A program made the translations under genes and the position numbers. A stretch of DNA of 64,000 bases from Cristatella mucedo. Its lineage: Eukaryota; Bryozoa; Phylactolaemata; Cristatellidae. The notes below the pieces were generated by a model that had not been told where the DNA came from, did no database searches, and saw nothing but the letters and a program-made list of their open reading frames with translations. Position 1 is the first letter of the stretch. Every line of letters starts with the position of its first letter. Below, one piece after another: positions 10,945 through 22,679 of this stretch. The stretch covers positions 62,001 through 126,000 of the forward strand of contig WPIO01000116.1 of assembly GCA_009760855.2 (NCBI GenBank), given 5' to 3'.

Positions 10945-11060
10945 ACATAATAATAAGCTATGTAAATGGCGCCCCAATGGAAACGAATCTCTCCATTCAG
11001 ATACTTTAGAATGCTCTGCAAGAGAAGCAATAACCTTATATTATATGGTTATGACCAAGG
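10945..11060 (-). mobile_element. Family C repeat, diverged
   Basis: AATAATAAGC...GCGCCCCAATGGAAACGAATCTC...GCAAGAGAAGCAATAACC on plus follows the family C order in reverse. Confidence 0.45.
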
Positions 11061-11084
11061 GTTGATGACATTCTATAGGTAGAA

Positions 11085-11225
11085 TAATAACAATAACAAT
11101 AGGTTAGTGATTATTGAATAGCAACCTGTGACAACTAAATCTCTTTCTAGGCACTTGCATACTTGGACGAGCAAATGCAAATCGAATGTGATGCTTAGAC
11201 CAACATGCAAATGCACACGATCGTA
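11085..11225 (-). mobile_element. Family C or LINE-A tail repeat, diverged
   Basis: AT-rich run, then GACAACTAAATCTCTTTCTAGGCACTTGC on plus (written in parts here), which is the LINE-A/family C tail in reverse. Too decayed to assign between the two. Confidence 0.4.
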
Positions 11226-11292
11226 ATAGCTGCTAACTTGTAATGAAAAGAAATTTGTTTAAAGAAAAATCTAGCAGCAGCCGAACGTGTAA

Positions 11293-11589
<297 letters not shown>

Positions 11590-11984
11590 TGAGCTGAGCG
11601 CCAACGCAGCGCTATGGGGGAGCCGGCGGCGCATTTCATTGCAATTGACACCAGCCCTCCCCCTCTGCTCCCGGCGGCCTCTGGCCACAGCTTGTGGCAA
11701 TAGCAGGAGAGAGAATGATTATGATAATAAGGATATTGACAAGTTGTTTGAATAGTGCCTCGCGAGAGAGCCATATACTCTGTCCGGGAGCTTCACCGTC
11801 TGATGGCTGTAAGCAGCTATGACCAGGAGTCACCAATGGCACACAACGTGCTGTGGTGCGCGAGGTGCGCAAGGTGCGAGGTGCACAATGTGCGCACACA
11901 AGGTGTAAGACAGGCATATAAAAGCGGTCAATTATTGTGCTTTGTCCAGAATGTGAAAGCAGGGACAGGCAGAGACACTTGGGG

Positions 11985-13260
11985 CTTCGATCAGCTTCCC
12001 TTCTTCCCTTTCTTGTCAAAGATTCTTGAAAAGATTGTTGCTAAGCAGCTGGTTGAACACATTGAAAAGAATGAAATGTCAGAAAATTTCAATCAGGGTT
12101 CAAGAGCCACTCCACTGAAGTTGCTCTCCTCCATGTTAGCAATGACATTCTTATGTGGCAACTATGCCGGGAATGTCACTGCCCTAGCTCTGCTGGATCT
12201 ATCAGCTGTCTTCGACAGACACCATTGATCCCGATGTCCGACTTGAACGATTGAGAACAACGGTTGGTCTTGCACACGAGGCACTGGCATGGTTTAAATT
12301 GTATGTGTCTGATCGTGTTCAATCCGTGTCATATAGGGGTCAGGTCTCACACTCGAGACGGGTCACCTGTTGAGTCCCTCAAGGGTCTGTCCTCGGTCCT
12401 TTTCTGTCCTCCATTTATACGCATCAACCTCTGGGAAAAGTGATTGAGGCCCATGGAATAGGATATCACTTTTATGCTGTCGATACTCTGCTGTATTTGT
12501 CATTCCAACCGTCGGAGTCTGCTGCAGCAACTGATAAACCGATTGCTTGCCTTGCCGACATTCGATCCTGGATGTCGGAAAATTGGTCTCGGCTTGATTG
12601 TTATAATTCCCTTTTGACTGGGCTGCCGAAAAAAGCCACTAGGCCACTGCAGATGTCTATGGATATGACTGCAAGGCTAGCTTGCTTATCCCTCAGGTTT
12701 GACCACGTGTCTACCCTCTGCTAAAAGATAGGCTAGGATGGCTGCCGGTTGATCAAACTATACAGAGCAACGTTCTTACGCTGACCCACAGTTCTCGCCA
12801 CGGCTTGGCTCCTCCGTACCTAGCTGAACTGCTGCACCAGTTTCAGCCTACTCGTGCCCTCCCCCTCCTCCCCCCCTTCCTGTATGGACAATAAATTAGC
12901 TGTTCTATTCCACCGCTTAAAGACCGTTGGCGAAAGAAGCTTTAGCTCTGCAGGTTCTAGACTGTGGAGCTCGCTTCCACAATTCTTAAGCAACGACAAC
13001 CACTCTCCTGCTACCGACTATCGCTCATCCTTTTCAGCGGTCCTGAGCTGCTACTTCCATGCCATGCCACTCACTACCTCAACTGCTCTCCTGACTCTGC
13101 TAGGCCTCCCACGTTCTCTTTGTTGAGTGAGATTAAGTCTGTTGGCTACCGAATGCGTACCGAAAGCCGCTTAGGCTGTGAGTGTGCTATGCAAAGCTCT
13201 CCTGCGTAACACCCATCGAGTCTGTATGGCTTTGTGGAGGTACAGAGAGAGATTCATTTC
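11985..13260 (+). pseudogene. LINE-B reverse transcriptase fragment, decayed
   Basis: A plus-strand copy of LINE-B in pieces: FPFLSKILEKIVAKQLVEHI (from about 12000), ALALLDLSA.FD, then a degenerate palm with 'FYA.DT' where FYADDTQ is expected. It continues through the C-terminal region (SSLPQFLSNDN) to the 3' end, TGCGTAACACCCAT..GTC and an ACATT-like tail near 13255. Several frameshifts and stops are present, and part of the region after the palm (MSENFLKLN onward) is deleted near 12590. Lies in intron 2, same strand as the gene. Confidence 0.85.
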
Positions 13261-13381
13261 ATTACATAGTATTGTCAAATTAAGTGAGGCTCAGGTGATG
13301 TCTCCCTGTCAGCTTGTGTGCAGACGTGCCACCGAGTTGCTGCTTGCAGGTGCCTGCTCGCCGGTAGTAGTCGGATCTTAG

Positions 13382-14545
13382 TAATAGTAATAGTAATAAT
13401 TCACTTGATAAAGCGCCCTCAGAGAACTTAATCTCTCTCTAGGCGCTTTACATTTGCTGTAAAGTGAAATGCAATTGAATGGTAAGTAAAATCATGCTTG
13501 AAAAACAAACGAAATGAATAATATGGTTAGGCGTGACATGCACAGGGTCAGCATGCAAATGTGGTTAGTGGCAGCATGCACAGTGTCAGCACGCATAAGC
13601 ACATCAAGAACGAATCACAGGGACCCACTAAATGCTGTCCTAAATAGGTGTTTTTAGGTTCCTTTTAAATGTGGTCAGGTCAGGGGATGTTCTGACGCAG
13701 GTCGGGAGGGAGTTCCAGGCTTTGGGAGCATATGAACTAAATGCACGGTCTCCAAAGGATTTAAGGTTTGTATGAGGTATTTCTAGACTGTTGGATTCCG
13801 AAAAGCGGGTGGTACGATGCTTGGCCTGATGGGGTAGTATATCTGACAGATAGGCTGGAGCCATAGAATGAAGGGACCTAAAAGTGAGGGACAAAACCTT
13901 GAAGTCAATCCGTTGCTTGACTGGTAGCCAGTGCAGGTCGGCGAGAAGTGGAGTAATGTGGCAACTGTGACGCTCACGACAGACAAGCCTAGCTGCAGAG
14001 TTTTGCACCAGCTGCAATCGCCTGATCGCAAATGCTGGTAGGCCAGTAAGCAGTGAGTTGCAGAAGTCGAGACGGGATGTCACGAATGCATGGACCAACT
14101 TAGATGTGGTATCTTTATCTAAACAAGCCCGAATTTTAGCAATGTTATGAAGCTGAAAATAGGCGGATTTGACTGTGGAGCTGATATGGTCGTCTAACGA
14201 GAGGTCGCTTTGGAATATGACACCTAGATTTCGAGCTGATTCAACAGGAGATATGCTGGCAGAGCCAATTTTGAGAGTCAGCCTTTCCAATCTCTGGATC
14301 ACACTGGTTTGCTCATAACTAGTAAGTTAGTTTTATCATCCTTAAGTTTTAGAAAATTTGCTGCCATCCATGTGCTGATGTCATCAATGCATGCAGCTAG
14401 TGAGTTTAGAGAATTTGAGGTGCTCGAAGGCTGGGAGGGATCAAAGCAAAGGTACAACTGAGTGTCATCCGCATAGAAGTGAAATCTTTGGCCATATGCT
14501 ATACGATAGAACGCCTCTTTGTCGTGTCGTGGCAGCAGCACGAGT
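13382..14545 (-). pseudogene. LINE-A copy with RT palm to 3' tail
   Basis: One of the longer LINE-A copies. On the minus strand it starts near 14541 with FHFYADDTQLYL (the catalytic YADD of the RT), then WMAANFLKLKDDKTNLLVM. A frameshift falls near 14300. The frame then stays open for 220 codons ([65 protein letters not shown]) before the standard 3' UTR and (ATT)n-type tail at 13382-13400. It is 5'-truncated just before the YADD block. Low decay suggests recent insertion into intron 2. Confidence 0.92.
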
Positions 14546-14640
14546 TTCTATAACGGCTAGCGTTGCTATTTACTAAAGGGATAAATAGCAACTTGGCCCG
14601 TTTATTAAATTGCAACTTACAGCCGGTAAGGGGGCATTCG

Positions 14641-14705
14641 CACAGTGGAAAAGTGCTTGCACTTCATCATTCAGGCTGTTGGTTCGAGTCCTGCAGCAGG
14701 TAAGT
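14641..14705 (+). other. tRNA-like SINE head
   Basis: CACAGTGGAAAAGTGCTTGC followed about 25 bases later by GGTTCGAGTCCTGCAGCAGG gives an A-box-like and a clear B-box element. No cloverleaf closes, so it is a SINE head or tRNA-derived remnant rather than a working tRNA gene. Confidence 0.4.
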
Positions 14706-15029
14706 CACCAATGTTGGTTGCAGGCATCGCTAGAGCTGCTGCTGCTGCTTCATCCTGGCTGCTTGCTGCTCTACAATTAAGGCTTCTGAGTCGGCTCATT
14801 TTTTTTCAGTGGATGCAGTTGCTAGCTGCTATTTAACTTGGCGCTAGTAGCTTTTTTATTTGTTCTTGCCCGATTACCCTCTAGAGTCACTTCGCTCAGT
14901 TCGATGAAAAAGAGTCTGACTTTTCGTACAGTGTGGGCCTACGTTGAAAGCTAAGAGAGCTGTGCTCTCAAGCGATTCAAGACTTGAATCCTCCTTCATT
15001 CTTACTTAAGTATGCCTCGTCGTTTTCAG

Positions 15030-15083
15030 CTTGCAGAACATCTACAGCAAGAGCCTCGTCAGCAACCCGGAATACAAATACAC
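15030..15083 (+). CDS. SLC35E2: SLC35E2-like transporter, third exon (54-bp mini-exon)
   Basis: Acceptor GTCGTTTTCAG ends at 15029 and donor GTGAGT starts at 15084. With TG from the previous exon and G from the next it encodes C-LQNIYSKSLVSNPEYKYT. This matches human SLC35E2 CLQNVFSKKLLSGDKYRFS at the same place: the conserved LQN.(F/Y)SK motif after the sixth helix. It is easy to miss because it is short. Split codons on both sides agree with the neighbouring exons, which is strong evidence that it is real. Confidence 0.92.
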
Positions 15084-15694
15084 GTGAGTGCTACCGGCAT
15101 TGTACTTCATGCCAGCTCTGTTGGTTTTTGGGGCTGTTTTGTGTCTCTTTACATATTATATTCGTTGCTCAGCTGGCGAGGCTTTAGGACATTGGTACAG
15201 CGCTTACTGGCTTGGTGGCTCAGTAAGAGAGCATTATTTCATTATTCATTATTGAACTGCATTTTTGGGATGGGGTAGTGGGACTTCGTTGCATGTGTAG
15301 TAGTTGTATTAGGTTACTAGCTGTAGTAGTAGTGGTGGCGGTTGTGACAGCAGCAATATTAGATTGGAAAAGTGGCAATAAGACATTTGTATAGTACTAA
15401 AAAAATGAATGTATTTCCTTCCCTTTGCCTGTGCTGGATAGAAGCATGTCAACTGATCAGCAATCGAGTGTGCTGTGTCAGAGTGCATGAGAAAGTGAAA
15501 GGTAATTCCCGGGAACAGCTAAAGCCGCTAGGGACAAGTGAGTTTATATCCTCGACAAAATGCCTGTCAAGCCAATGGATGGCATGGTGTCAGTACTTGG
15601 GGAGCTCTAAGAGCATAGGAATATGTAGGTCTCGACAGGGTTCGAGGTTGGTTCGCAGTGCATCAAAACGGCCAGATAAGGAGAGGAGTATAAT
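15084..15694 (+). other. Intron 3, no element recognised
   Basis: Nothing recognised beyond short GT/AG-rich runs. Confidence 0.4.
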
Positions 15695-15925
15695 TTGACA
15701 GCATCTCGGCTTGCTACGCCGGAGGAAGACGGAAGTGGATAGGCCTAAATGTGATTGATAACAGCTCGAAGTCGGTGTACTGACTGCTCAATGGAGAAAC
15801 CAGTGCAGGTCGTTGGGAAGTAGTGCAATGCGGAATATGGAAGTGCAATATGGAATATATATGTAGTGCAATATAGAAGCTTCGGCGTTCACGACAGACA
15901 AGCCGTGATGTCAAGTTGCAAGAGC
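15695..15925 (-). mobile_element. LINE-A fragment, highly decayed
   Basis: On the minus strand SRLVCRERRS is readable near 15900, and the sequence for the TCACTGGTTTCTCC / DLHW region follows. An AT insertion (ATATGGAATATATATG) lies inside. Tail not present. Confidence 0.55.
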
Positions 15926-15970
15926 AACTGGCGGAGCGAGCAGTCTGCCTCGAGGCTGGACGTCGAAAAC

Positions 15971-16055
15971 AGAATTTCGCCTCGAGCTCAGAACGTCCCT
16001 ACAATGTCTGCGTTGCCAACCCAGTGCTCTAACCGATTGAGCTAACGAGACTACT
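15971..16055 (-). other. tRNA-like pseudogene
   Basis: On the minus strand TCTCGTTAGCTCAATCGGTT then AGAGCACTGGG gives a good D arm (GCTC/GAGC) and A box. An anticodon-loop-like TTGGCAA follows, and the T arm is missing. Most likely a tRNA pseudogene or an old SINE head. Confidence 0.4.
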
Positions 16056-16084
16056 TTTTCCTTCGAAATTATAATTTAAAAAAG

Positions 16085-16265
16085 TTTAAAAAATACTAGC
16101 TGATTAAGCAGCCTATTTTGGTATAGTGACAGAAGAGCCTTTACGGCTATCGCCACAGCTTGCAGCCGCAATAAAGGATCGCCCACCACAGAATTCGAAC
16201 CCGCGACCTCAGGGCCGACGTCGTGAAAAGCAACTGCCTTACCTAGTGAGCCATCACCGCTCAGT
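16085..16265 (-). mobile_element. SINE-T1 copy
   Basis: Nearly full length on the minus strand: TGGCTCACTAGGTAAGGCAG, CGGGTTCGAATTCTGTGGTG (B box), CCTTTATTGCGGCTGCAAGC and the end TTAATCAGCTAGTATTTT. Confidence 0.85.
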
Positions 16266-16614
16266 TTAGCCGATTCAACCGAATGGTTAGCACTTCTTCT
16301 CAAAAGTCTAGTTCCACCGGAATGTTGCCACCCATCTGGTGCCGGCTGATGGCTCTCGACTAGGCATACAGAAGAATGCACCGTGAATTACTGCGCAGTA
16401 TTGACTAAATGTAAGATTAACGTCTTAAATAAGTAAAAATATTATTTACAGTGCAAGTGATTTCATTGAGGCCGGTCCTCTATGGTTTTTAAGAACTTCT
16501 CTTATACCCTACCTGAGGTATAGAATGAGTTTTCTTACAAGTCGGGGAGATTGTATTACCTCAGTAGTACTTATGCCAGCTAAACAGCTCCTGAATATTA
16601 ATAACGGTCACAGA

Positions 16615-17110
16615 ATTCTTACTGTGACCTCCAGCAGTGCTATTATCTACCCCAAAGACGTTCTACGGGATGTGTATATGTGACTCTTGACAGCTGCTTC
16701 GGCGAAAAATCTTTTATAAGCTTTTGCAGTGTGCTTTGGGTCATTGTCTTGCTGCCAAATGTACTCATACCTCCAATAGAGCTTAAGCACTTGTAATCCC
16801 AACATTTAATTTTTACCAGATCGATGTACAATGCATATCCTAAGTCCATTACTACAGAGCAGAAACAGCCCCAAACCATGATACTTCCACCATGGAGTTT
16901 TGCTGCTGGCTGGAGCCAGTCATGGTCTCATGCATCGTACCATTTCAGCGACTTATAGATGTTCTTTTCTTGCTGTTAGTGGAAAGCATGAATTTTGACT
17001 TTTCAGTCCATAAAACTCAAGTCCAGTTAGTTGTCTGCTGATTACTATAAGTGGTCCATCTGTGCCAATCACCTCTGTGTCACTCGGTGAGCAAATACTT
17101 GCCTTTAGTG
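16615..17110 (-). pseudogene. Tc1/mariner transposase fragment
   Basis: On the minus strand the decayed frame carries two Tc1 signatures in the right order: GGSIMVWGCF (near 16860-16885), then W(Q)QDNDPKHTAK with AYKRFFAEAA-like sequence after it (near 16690-16760). These surround the second catalytic Asp of the DDE domain. Sequence upstream on that strand (HSWLQPAAKLH) also fits. Frameshifts and stops break it; terminal inverted repeats were not identified. Located in intron 3. Confidence 0.78.
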
Positions 17111-17339
17111 ACTCCTCAGTATACCATGCCTAGCAAACGTGCTATTGCTATGCCTCCCACTACGCCAGTAGTGGCTGCCAGTGATTGGGTCAGCTCGTCG
17201 AGGGACCCCTTCCGTGGTTGGAAAGAGCCAGCATCTCCAGGTTAAAGTTGAGTCATATTCCTTATCCAACCTGAATGTCATCTGCTAGCCATTCTGCCTC
17301 GAACCCTAAACCCTACTTCTGCATATGATTGTAAGCACG

Positions 17340-17520
17340 CCTGTAAATATCGGTATACTGGTATACATATATGTGTGTATGTGTATATTTGCAAGTTTAA
17401 ATACATAAATACCTGCATGTGTGTGCGTGAGTGTGTGTGTGTGGATTGGTTGATAGCTAGATAGATAGGTAGGTAGGTAGATAGATAGATAGATGGTTGA
17501 TCAATAAACAGGCAGATAGA
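17340..17520. repeat. Simple repeats (TATG, GT, TAGA)
   Basis: Adjacent short tracts: ATATATGTGTGTATGTG, GTGTGTGTGTG and AGATAGATAGATAG. Confidence 0.8.
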
Positions 17521-17664
17521 CTAACATAGAGATAAAGAATGAGAGGAAGTAAGAGTAAGAGCAAATGATAAAGAAAAGAGGATAGGAGAAAATAACAGAT
17601 TAGCAGACAATTATGGAGGTAGAGTGAAAGTAGGAGAAAGTAGGCCCAAGACAGTGTGAGAAGG

Positions 17665-17790
17665 GTTCAAATCCTGTGGTGGGCGATCCTTTGTTGCCAC
17701 TGCAAGCGGTGGTGATAGCCGTCAAGGCTCTTCTGTCGCCATACAAAAAGAGGCTGTTAAATCAGCTAGTATTTATTTATTTATTTAGAC
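17665..17790 (+). mobile_element. SINE-T1, 5'-truncated
   Basis: Starts at the B box (GGTTCAAATCCTGTGGTGGG), continues with GCGATCCTTTGTTGCC and GTGATAGCCGTCAAGGC, and ends with AAATCAGCTAGTATTTATTT repeats. It sits 44 bp upstream of the acceptor of the next exon. Confidence 0.85.
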
Positions 17791-17833
17791 ACCGTGCTGT
17801 GCTGTTCGATTCGCGCTATTAATTTTTTCGTAG

Positions 17834-18037
17834 GCCTGCAGAGCTACTGTGCTACACCAGCCTGGCATCGATCGCCTGCCAGGCAATAGCTCTGGTAACC
17901 TTGACCAGCAGTTCGGACTTCACGGCACTACTGGACACCAATACCTTCTTGCTTCTATTTGTCAACGGTCTGTTCTTTCACTTCCAGTTGATTACAGCAT
18001 ATTCACTTATGGAGTATATTTGCAACGTCACGTACAG
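17834..18037 (+). CDS. SLC35E2: SLC35E2-like transporter, fourth exon found here
   Basis: Acceptor TTTTTTCGTAG ends at 17833 and donor GTATGT starts at 18038. The first base completes a Thr codon. It encodes PAELLCYTSLASIACQ, then NTFLLLFVNGLFFHFQLI, TAYSLMEYICNVTY. It matches human SLC35E2 APELQFYTSAAAVA... and [23 protein letters not shown]. Residues between (about ALVTLTSSSDFTALLD) form the loop, which is shorter than in human. It covers helices 7-9, with the conserved TAY.LM...I..VT motif. The trailing AG is completed by C in the last exon. No in-frame stop. A SINE-T1 tail ends just 5' of the polypyrimidine tract. Confidence 0.92.
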
Positions 18038-18424
18038 GTATGTAGTGCCTAGGAGTTATTTCAAAGGCATACCGGCACAAACACCGCAAAGCTAAACGAG
18101 GTTGTAAACGTGGCATAATAGCTTGACGTGGCAGAACTTTATATACTTTATATATTTTCTCTATTGATCAGCAGTTCTCTCGATTGTTTGCATATTGCCA
18201 AGCAGTCGGATGTGCGGTCGTAATATCTAAAATATCTAAAAACTGCTCAATACAGGTCTACTTATAAGGTTAAATCGTGTAAGGGAATTAACTTAAAGGT
18301 TATGATTGTAATTTAAAAGTTACTCTTATATCACAGCTTTATCAGCACGATGGATGCCTTGTGCGTGCATTGCAAGTGTCTTGACTGTCTGTGTGTGTTT
18401 GCACATTTGTGCAGTGTTTGTATG

Positions 18425-18483
18425 CGTGTGTGTGTGTGTGTGTGCGTGCGTGCGCACGCGTGTGCGTGTGTGTGTGTGTGTGT
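18425..18483. repeat. (GT)n microsatellite with GTGC interruptions
   Basis: GT tract broken by CGTGCGTGCGCACGCG in the middle. Confidence 0.95.
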
Positions 18484-18739
18484 CCCTCCTGCGTACATAC
18501 TTTGGTACATGTGTGTGAGTTTCTTTGCAGCTAAAGTGGGTATGGCTTTTCCTGGCTCTCACCCCGCCGCCACTGGCAGCCTATCATAGCAAAGAGAAGG
18601 GGGAGGAAACTATACTGCTCAACACTCCGACAGTCAGCCATTAAGCACCGGCACTGCTCCGCCAATGCACTAGTTCCCGCACGGTCCCTCCTTTTCATGG
18701 TTAATGCCGGTTTCATCATGGCACTACCCTCAGAGTGTT

Positions 18740-19060
18740 TCAGAAAATGTAAATGTTAATGTTAGCCGATATGATAGTCTCGTTTATATAGTAAGGCAAT
18801 GTATCTCTGTCTATTACTTATCATTAAGCCACAAAGACTAAGTGTAAGAGACCGTCGGCCTAACGAAGGCGAGCTTTCTTTAGGGTACTCAAAGCCTAAA
18901 CTGCTTTCTTTATGAATTTGGGAGCCAACAGGCTTCTTCTCACGTAGCAAAAAAAAGTGGAAAGCATAGCTGAGTCAAGAGAGCAGTTGATGTAGTGAGT
19001 AGGTCGTGCTCAGGACGGCTGGAAAGGATATACCACGGTCGACAGCAGGAGAGTAAATGT
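18740..19060 (-). mobile_element. LINE-B 3' end fragment
   Basis: The plus strand reads GTATCTCTGTCTATTACTTA, then the reverse of the LINE-B end, through AAAAGTGGAAAGCATAGC and CTGGAAAGGATATACCAC. Moderately diverged. Confidence 0.7.
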
Positions 19061-19079
19061 CGTTGAAAAAGAAGATTAA

Positions 19080-19360
19080 ATAGAGGCAGGGGAGTCTTAA
19101 CGGCTATCACCACCACTTACGGCTCAGGGGGAGCTGATTCAACTTCCTCGTGTATATAGCAACAGAAGAGCCTTAACCTTCACCACTGCTTGCTGTAGGC
19201 AATAAGGGATCGCCCCTTGCAGGACTTGAACCCGTGACCGGAGTCGTCAAGATCGTGCACCTTATTCGTGGGCTGAGACCCAGGGGCACCTGTAGTGGGG
19301 CAATAAGGAGTTGCCCGGTACAGGACTCAAACCCACGACCCGCGATTATGAAGAGCAAGA
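19080..19360 (-). mobile_element. Two degenerate SINE-T1-like copies
   Basis: 19130-19250 and 19275-19355 each carry on the minus strand a B-box-like GGGTTCAAGTCCTGC / GGGTTTGAGTCCTG and a GGCAATAAGG-type body. Both are older than the other SINE-T1 copies. Confidence 0.5.
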
Positions 19361-19639
19361 TTCCTTCCCCTTGGAGAAAGTGTGTCCTCTGGTTAGAGCA
19401 AAGCTGTTAGCTGCCTAACATCTTCAGACACTGTCGACGCTTCATACGAAGAGACATACACACAGAGGCGAAAAAGACATCATCGAAGCCTGGCCACCGA
19501 TGCTGTTGCTGTTAATTCGTTCGGGTAATACGTGGGTTTTCTATGATGCCAAGAATACTAAAGTTAGGCAAAGCATGTGAAAATGTTTATCGAGAGCTCC
19601 AAAACGAACAGATGCCGCTGGGCTGGTATGTGCACGCTT

Positions 19640-19857
19640 AGAGTGATTTCATTCCACCACAATTTGTTATGACCTTGTCTGGCCAAGCATAGAGGTCACA
19701 AGCTTATGGGTTGTCACTTTAGCTGTAGCACATTCCACACTGGGTTTACTGAAAGGGTCGGCCACTGGTGAGCCACAAACACCTCAGCTGCCTGTCGATT
19801 TTTCTCCATAGTCGTTCCGTGGGGTTCAAATCAGGCGAGTGGCTTGGGCCATTGCAC
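19640..19857 (-). pseudogene. Tc1/mariner transposase C-terminal fragment
   Basis: On the minus strand (from about 19857) WPKPLA.DLNPTERLWRKID matches the Tc1 motif around the third acidic residue (SPDLNPIE.LW). It is followed by decayed codons and DKVITNCGGMKS. It abuts a LINE-A fragment with no gap. Confidence 0.65.
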
Positions 19858-20385
19858 CAGAACGACACAGGGATACGTTAAAAAGTACTTCGAGGTTCTG
19901 TCACTCACTTATAGGTCCCTTCGTTCTTTGGCTCCAGCCTACCTATCATATCTGCTCCCCCACCCGACTAAGCATCGTACCACGTGCTTCTCGGAATCAG
20001 CTCGTTTACCTATACCTCATACGAACTTCAAATCCTTTGGAAACCGTGCCTTTCCTTGGTATGCTCCCAAAGCCTGGAACTCACTTCCGGCCGACGGCAT
20101 GACATCCCCTGACTTGACCACATTTAAAAGAAGCTAAAACGCATTTATATATCACAGCATTTAGTGGGTCCATGTGATTCTTCCTCTATGAGCTTATGTG
20201 CGCTGGCACTGTGCATGCTGCCTCTAGTCACATTTACATGCTGACCCTATGCATGTCACATCTAACCATGTTATGCTTGTTTTTATTGAGCATGCTACCA
20301 CTCACCATTCAATCATGCTTCCTTTGCAGTAAATGTAAAGTGCTTAGAAAGAGATTGAGTTCACTGAGGGCGCTATACTAAATGC
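19858..20385 (+). mobile_element. LINE-A fragment
   Basis: A plus-strand copy with YFEVLSLTYRSLRSLAPAYL, HPTKHRTTCFSES, SFGNRAFPWYAPKAWNSLP, SPDLTTFKRS, then the 3' UTR (GCATGCTGCCTCTAGTCAC) and the terminal AAAGTGCTTAGAAAGAGATT stem-loop. The ATT tail is almost lost. More diverged than the 13.4-kb copy. Confidence 0.85.
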
Positions 20386-21164
20386 CCCAGCAGAATATCT
20401 GAGCTTTGATATTCAGCTTGCTTGATCAATAACAGTGAAAGATTTGAGTGCTTTTTGACGAACCCTTGCTTGGTGCTGGTGTTGAGGCAAAGCCAGTTGC
20501 CTGATTTGAATGCGTAACGCGACCAGCAGGTGGGAGCCCCCTTTTAGAGAAACGTGAAATAAAAGACAATGAAGCCATGCCTTCTGCCGAGTTTTTCTAG
20601 TGCTCAGCACCCAATTAGAACAGGTTTTGTGGCCCTGGGTAAAAAAGAAAAGGTTGTCGTGCTAACCGAGCGGGGTTGAACCGGTGACTGATATTGGAAG
20701 CATGACTGGGATGCACGCCGTTTCACCCGGCTCGGGCGAGCAGCAAGTGCATAGCTTCGGATGGTGGCTGTGGTGGTAGTTATAGGGGGGGGAGCAGTGG
20801 ACCACGCCCTTTTCCCATCCTCTGGTTGGCAGGCCCGGGTCAAAAGATCAAAGTTCAGCTTCAGCAGTTCCTGGCCGCAACCACACACCCAGATGGAAGA
20901 TGGTGCTGCAGCTCCGGTGGTGCTTGGCGATGACAAGGATAAAGTACAAAGAAGAAACAACGTAACAGGCAGCTCGTTTAGCAGCCTTGTGAGGAGAGCT
21001 TTGGTGCCAGCTTCCGTCTCGCTTGAAGCTGCTAGCGATAGCAAAGTGCCATCTGCTGCAGTTGAATTCACGACCTGCTGCAAAGGAATAGTGAGCACCT
21101 AAAGTGCTGCTAAACTGAGGCTCAGCAACCCAAAAGAATTCCTTTCTAGCCACTAAGGTTAAAT
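20386..21164 (+). other. Intron 4, possible tRNA-like head
   Basis: Around 20660-20740 the minus strand has GGGTGAAACGGCGTGC and GGTTCAACCCCGCTCGGTTA, with pol III-like boxes in an unusual order. Otherwise nothing is recognised; the overlapping open frames at 20604-21204 have no domain. Confidence 0.35.
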
Positions 21165-21405
21165 CATGTAATGTAATGTAACGTATCTCCGTCTGTAACT
21201 TCACAAGTTCATAAAGACAAGGTGGGTGTTATGCATGAGAGTTTTGTATAGTGCACTCACAGCCTAAGCGGCTTTCGGTACGCATTCGGTAGCCAACAGA
21301 CTTCATCACGCGCAACAAAGAAAAAGTGGGAAGCACAGCAGAGTCAGGAGAGCAGTTGAGGTAGTGAGTAGCATAGAAGTAGCTGTCTTGGTGGTTTGAG
21401 CGCAG
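21165..21405 (-). mobile_element. LINE-B 3' end fragment
   Basis: Plus strand begins TAATGTAATGTAACGTATCT, the reverse of the LINE-B (ACATT)n tail, then CACAGCCTAAGCGGCTTTCG and AAAAAGTGGGAAGCACAGC. Truncated near 21400. Confidence 0.8.
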
Positions 21406-21931
21406 TAATAGGTTAGGCTCTGTTGTGTGCACTGCCCTGCAATGCAGCACGCATCGTAGCCTATCATTGCTGGCCAGCGCAGATCGAACCACTTACCTAT
21501 TGCAGGGCAGGGCTTAGTAGGGGGAGCATGCAGTGGGGAGCTCTCTGGAGCAGAAGGAGAATACTGACTGCTGCCGAAGCCTGGTTGACAGTTTGCTGTC
21601 ATTGCAGGCGTTGAAGCCTGATCTTATTCGGTTCACCTAAACAAGTAGGGCATCGAGCCACAAAAAATTACAGGACCTTATCCAATGTAAATTTAGGTCA
21701 GCGACTGCCGTAAGAAAAATTTGGGTATGCTAGTGGTGATGCAGGCTTGCCTAATTTACAGCTAGAAAGGTTATTTTGACCTGCAGCTTGCTGCTTATGG
21801 ATGTTAATTGTACGGTCTCCCGTATTTTCTTGGTGGCTTACCTGCCAGTTTATTGTCACGTGAATGGTGCACGGATTTGCTTACTAGCTGGCTCGTGTCA
21901 CATGCTTCCTTTCTCTTTATGCTCTATCCAG

Positions 21932-22109
21932 CGTCTCCAACACGGTCAAGCGTGCGCTAATGATATGGATATCCATACCGTTCTTCAACACGCCTTTGAC
22001 ACTGCTCAGCGGCATTGGCACGGTCATCATCACCGTCGGTGTGCTGCTGTACACGAAGGCTCGTGACTTTGACATGAGAAGCAAGCAGCTGCTGCTGCTG
22101 AAGCTGTGA
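21932..22109 (+). CDS. SLC35E2: SLC35E2-like transporter, last coding exon
   Basis: Acceptor CTCTATCCAG ends at 21931; the first base completes a Ser codon. It encodes VSNTVKRALMIWISIPFFN, TPLTLLSGIGTVIITVGVLL, YTKARDFDMRSKQLLLLKL and a TGA stop at 22107. It matches human SLC35E2 FSVASTVKHALSIWLSV, then [20 protein letters not shown], covering the last two helices. The VTxSVxNTVKR motif is the second TPT-domain hallmark. The C-terminal tail after YTKAR is short (15 residues) compared with human. The five exons join to 858 bases, divisible by three with no internal stop, which supports an active gene. No AATAAA was found just after the stop; a long CT tract starts about 100 bp downstream. Confidence 0.93.
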
Positions 22110-22216
22110 TGATCGCTGCACGGCTGAGCGAAGCCTCTTCCGCCACGGCCGCTGTCGTCCAGAGCAAGGCGCCCATGCATCTATCATACGGAAACGGTGT
22201 GCCTCTCGCCTTCTTG

Positions 22217-22677
<461 letters not shown>

Positions 22678-22679
22678 GT

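Noticed and set aside
20604-21204. Overlapping open frames of 110-164 codons on both strands
   Set aside because: No domain, no splice support, both strands open by base composition.
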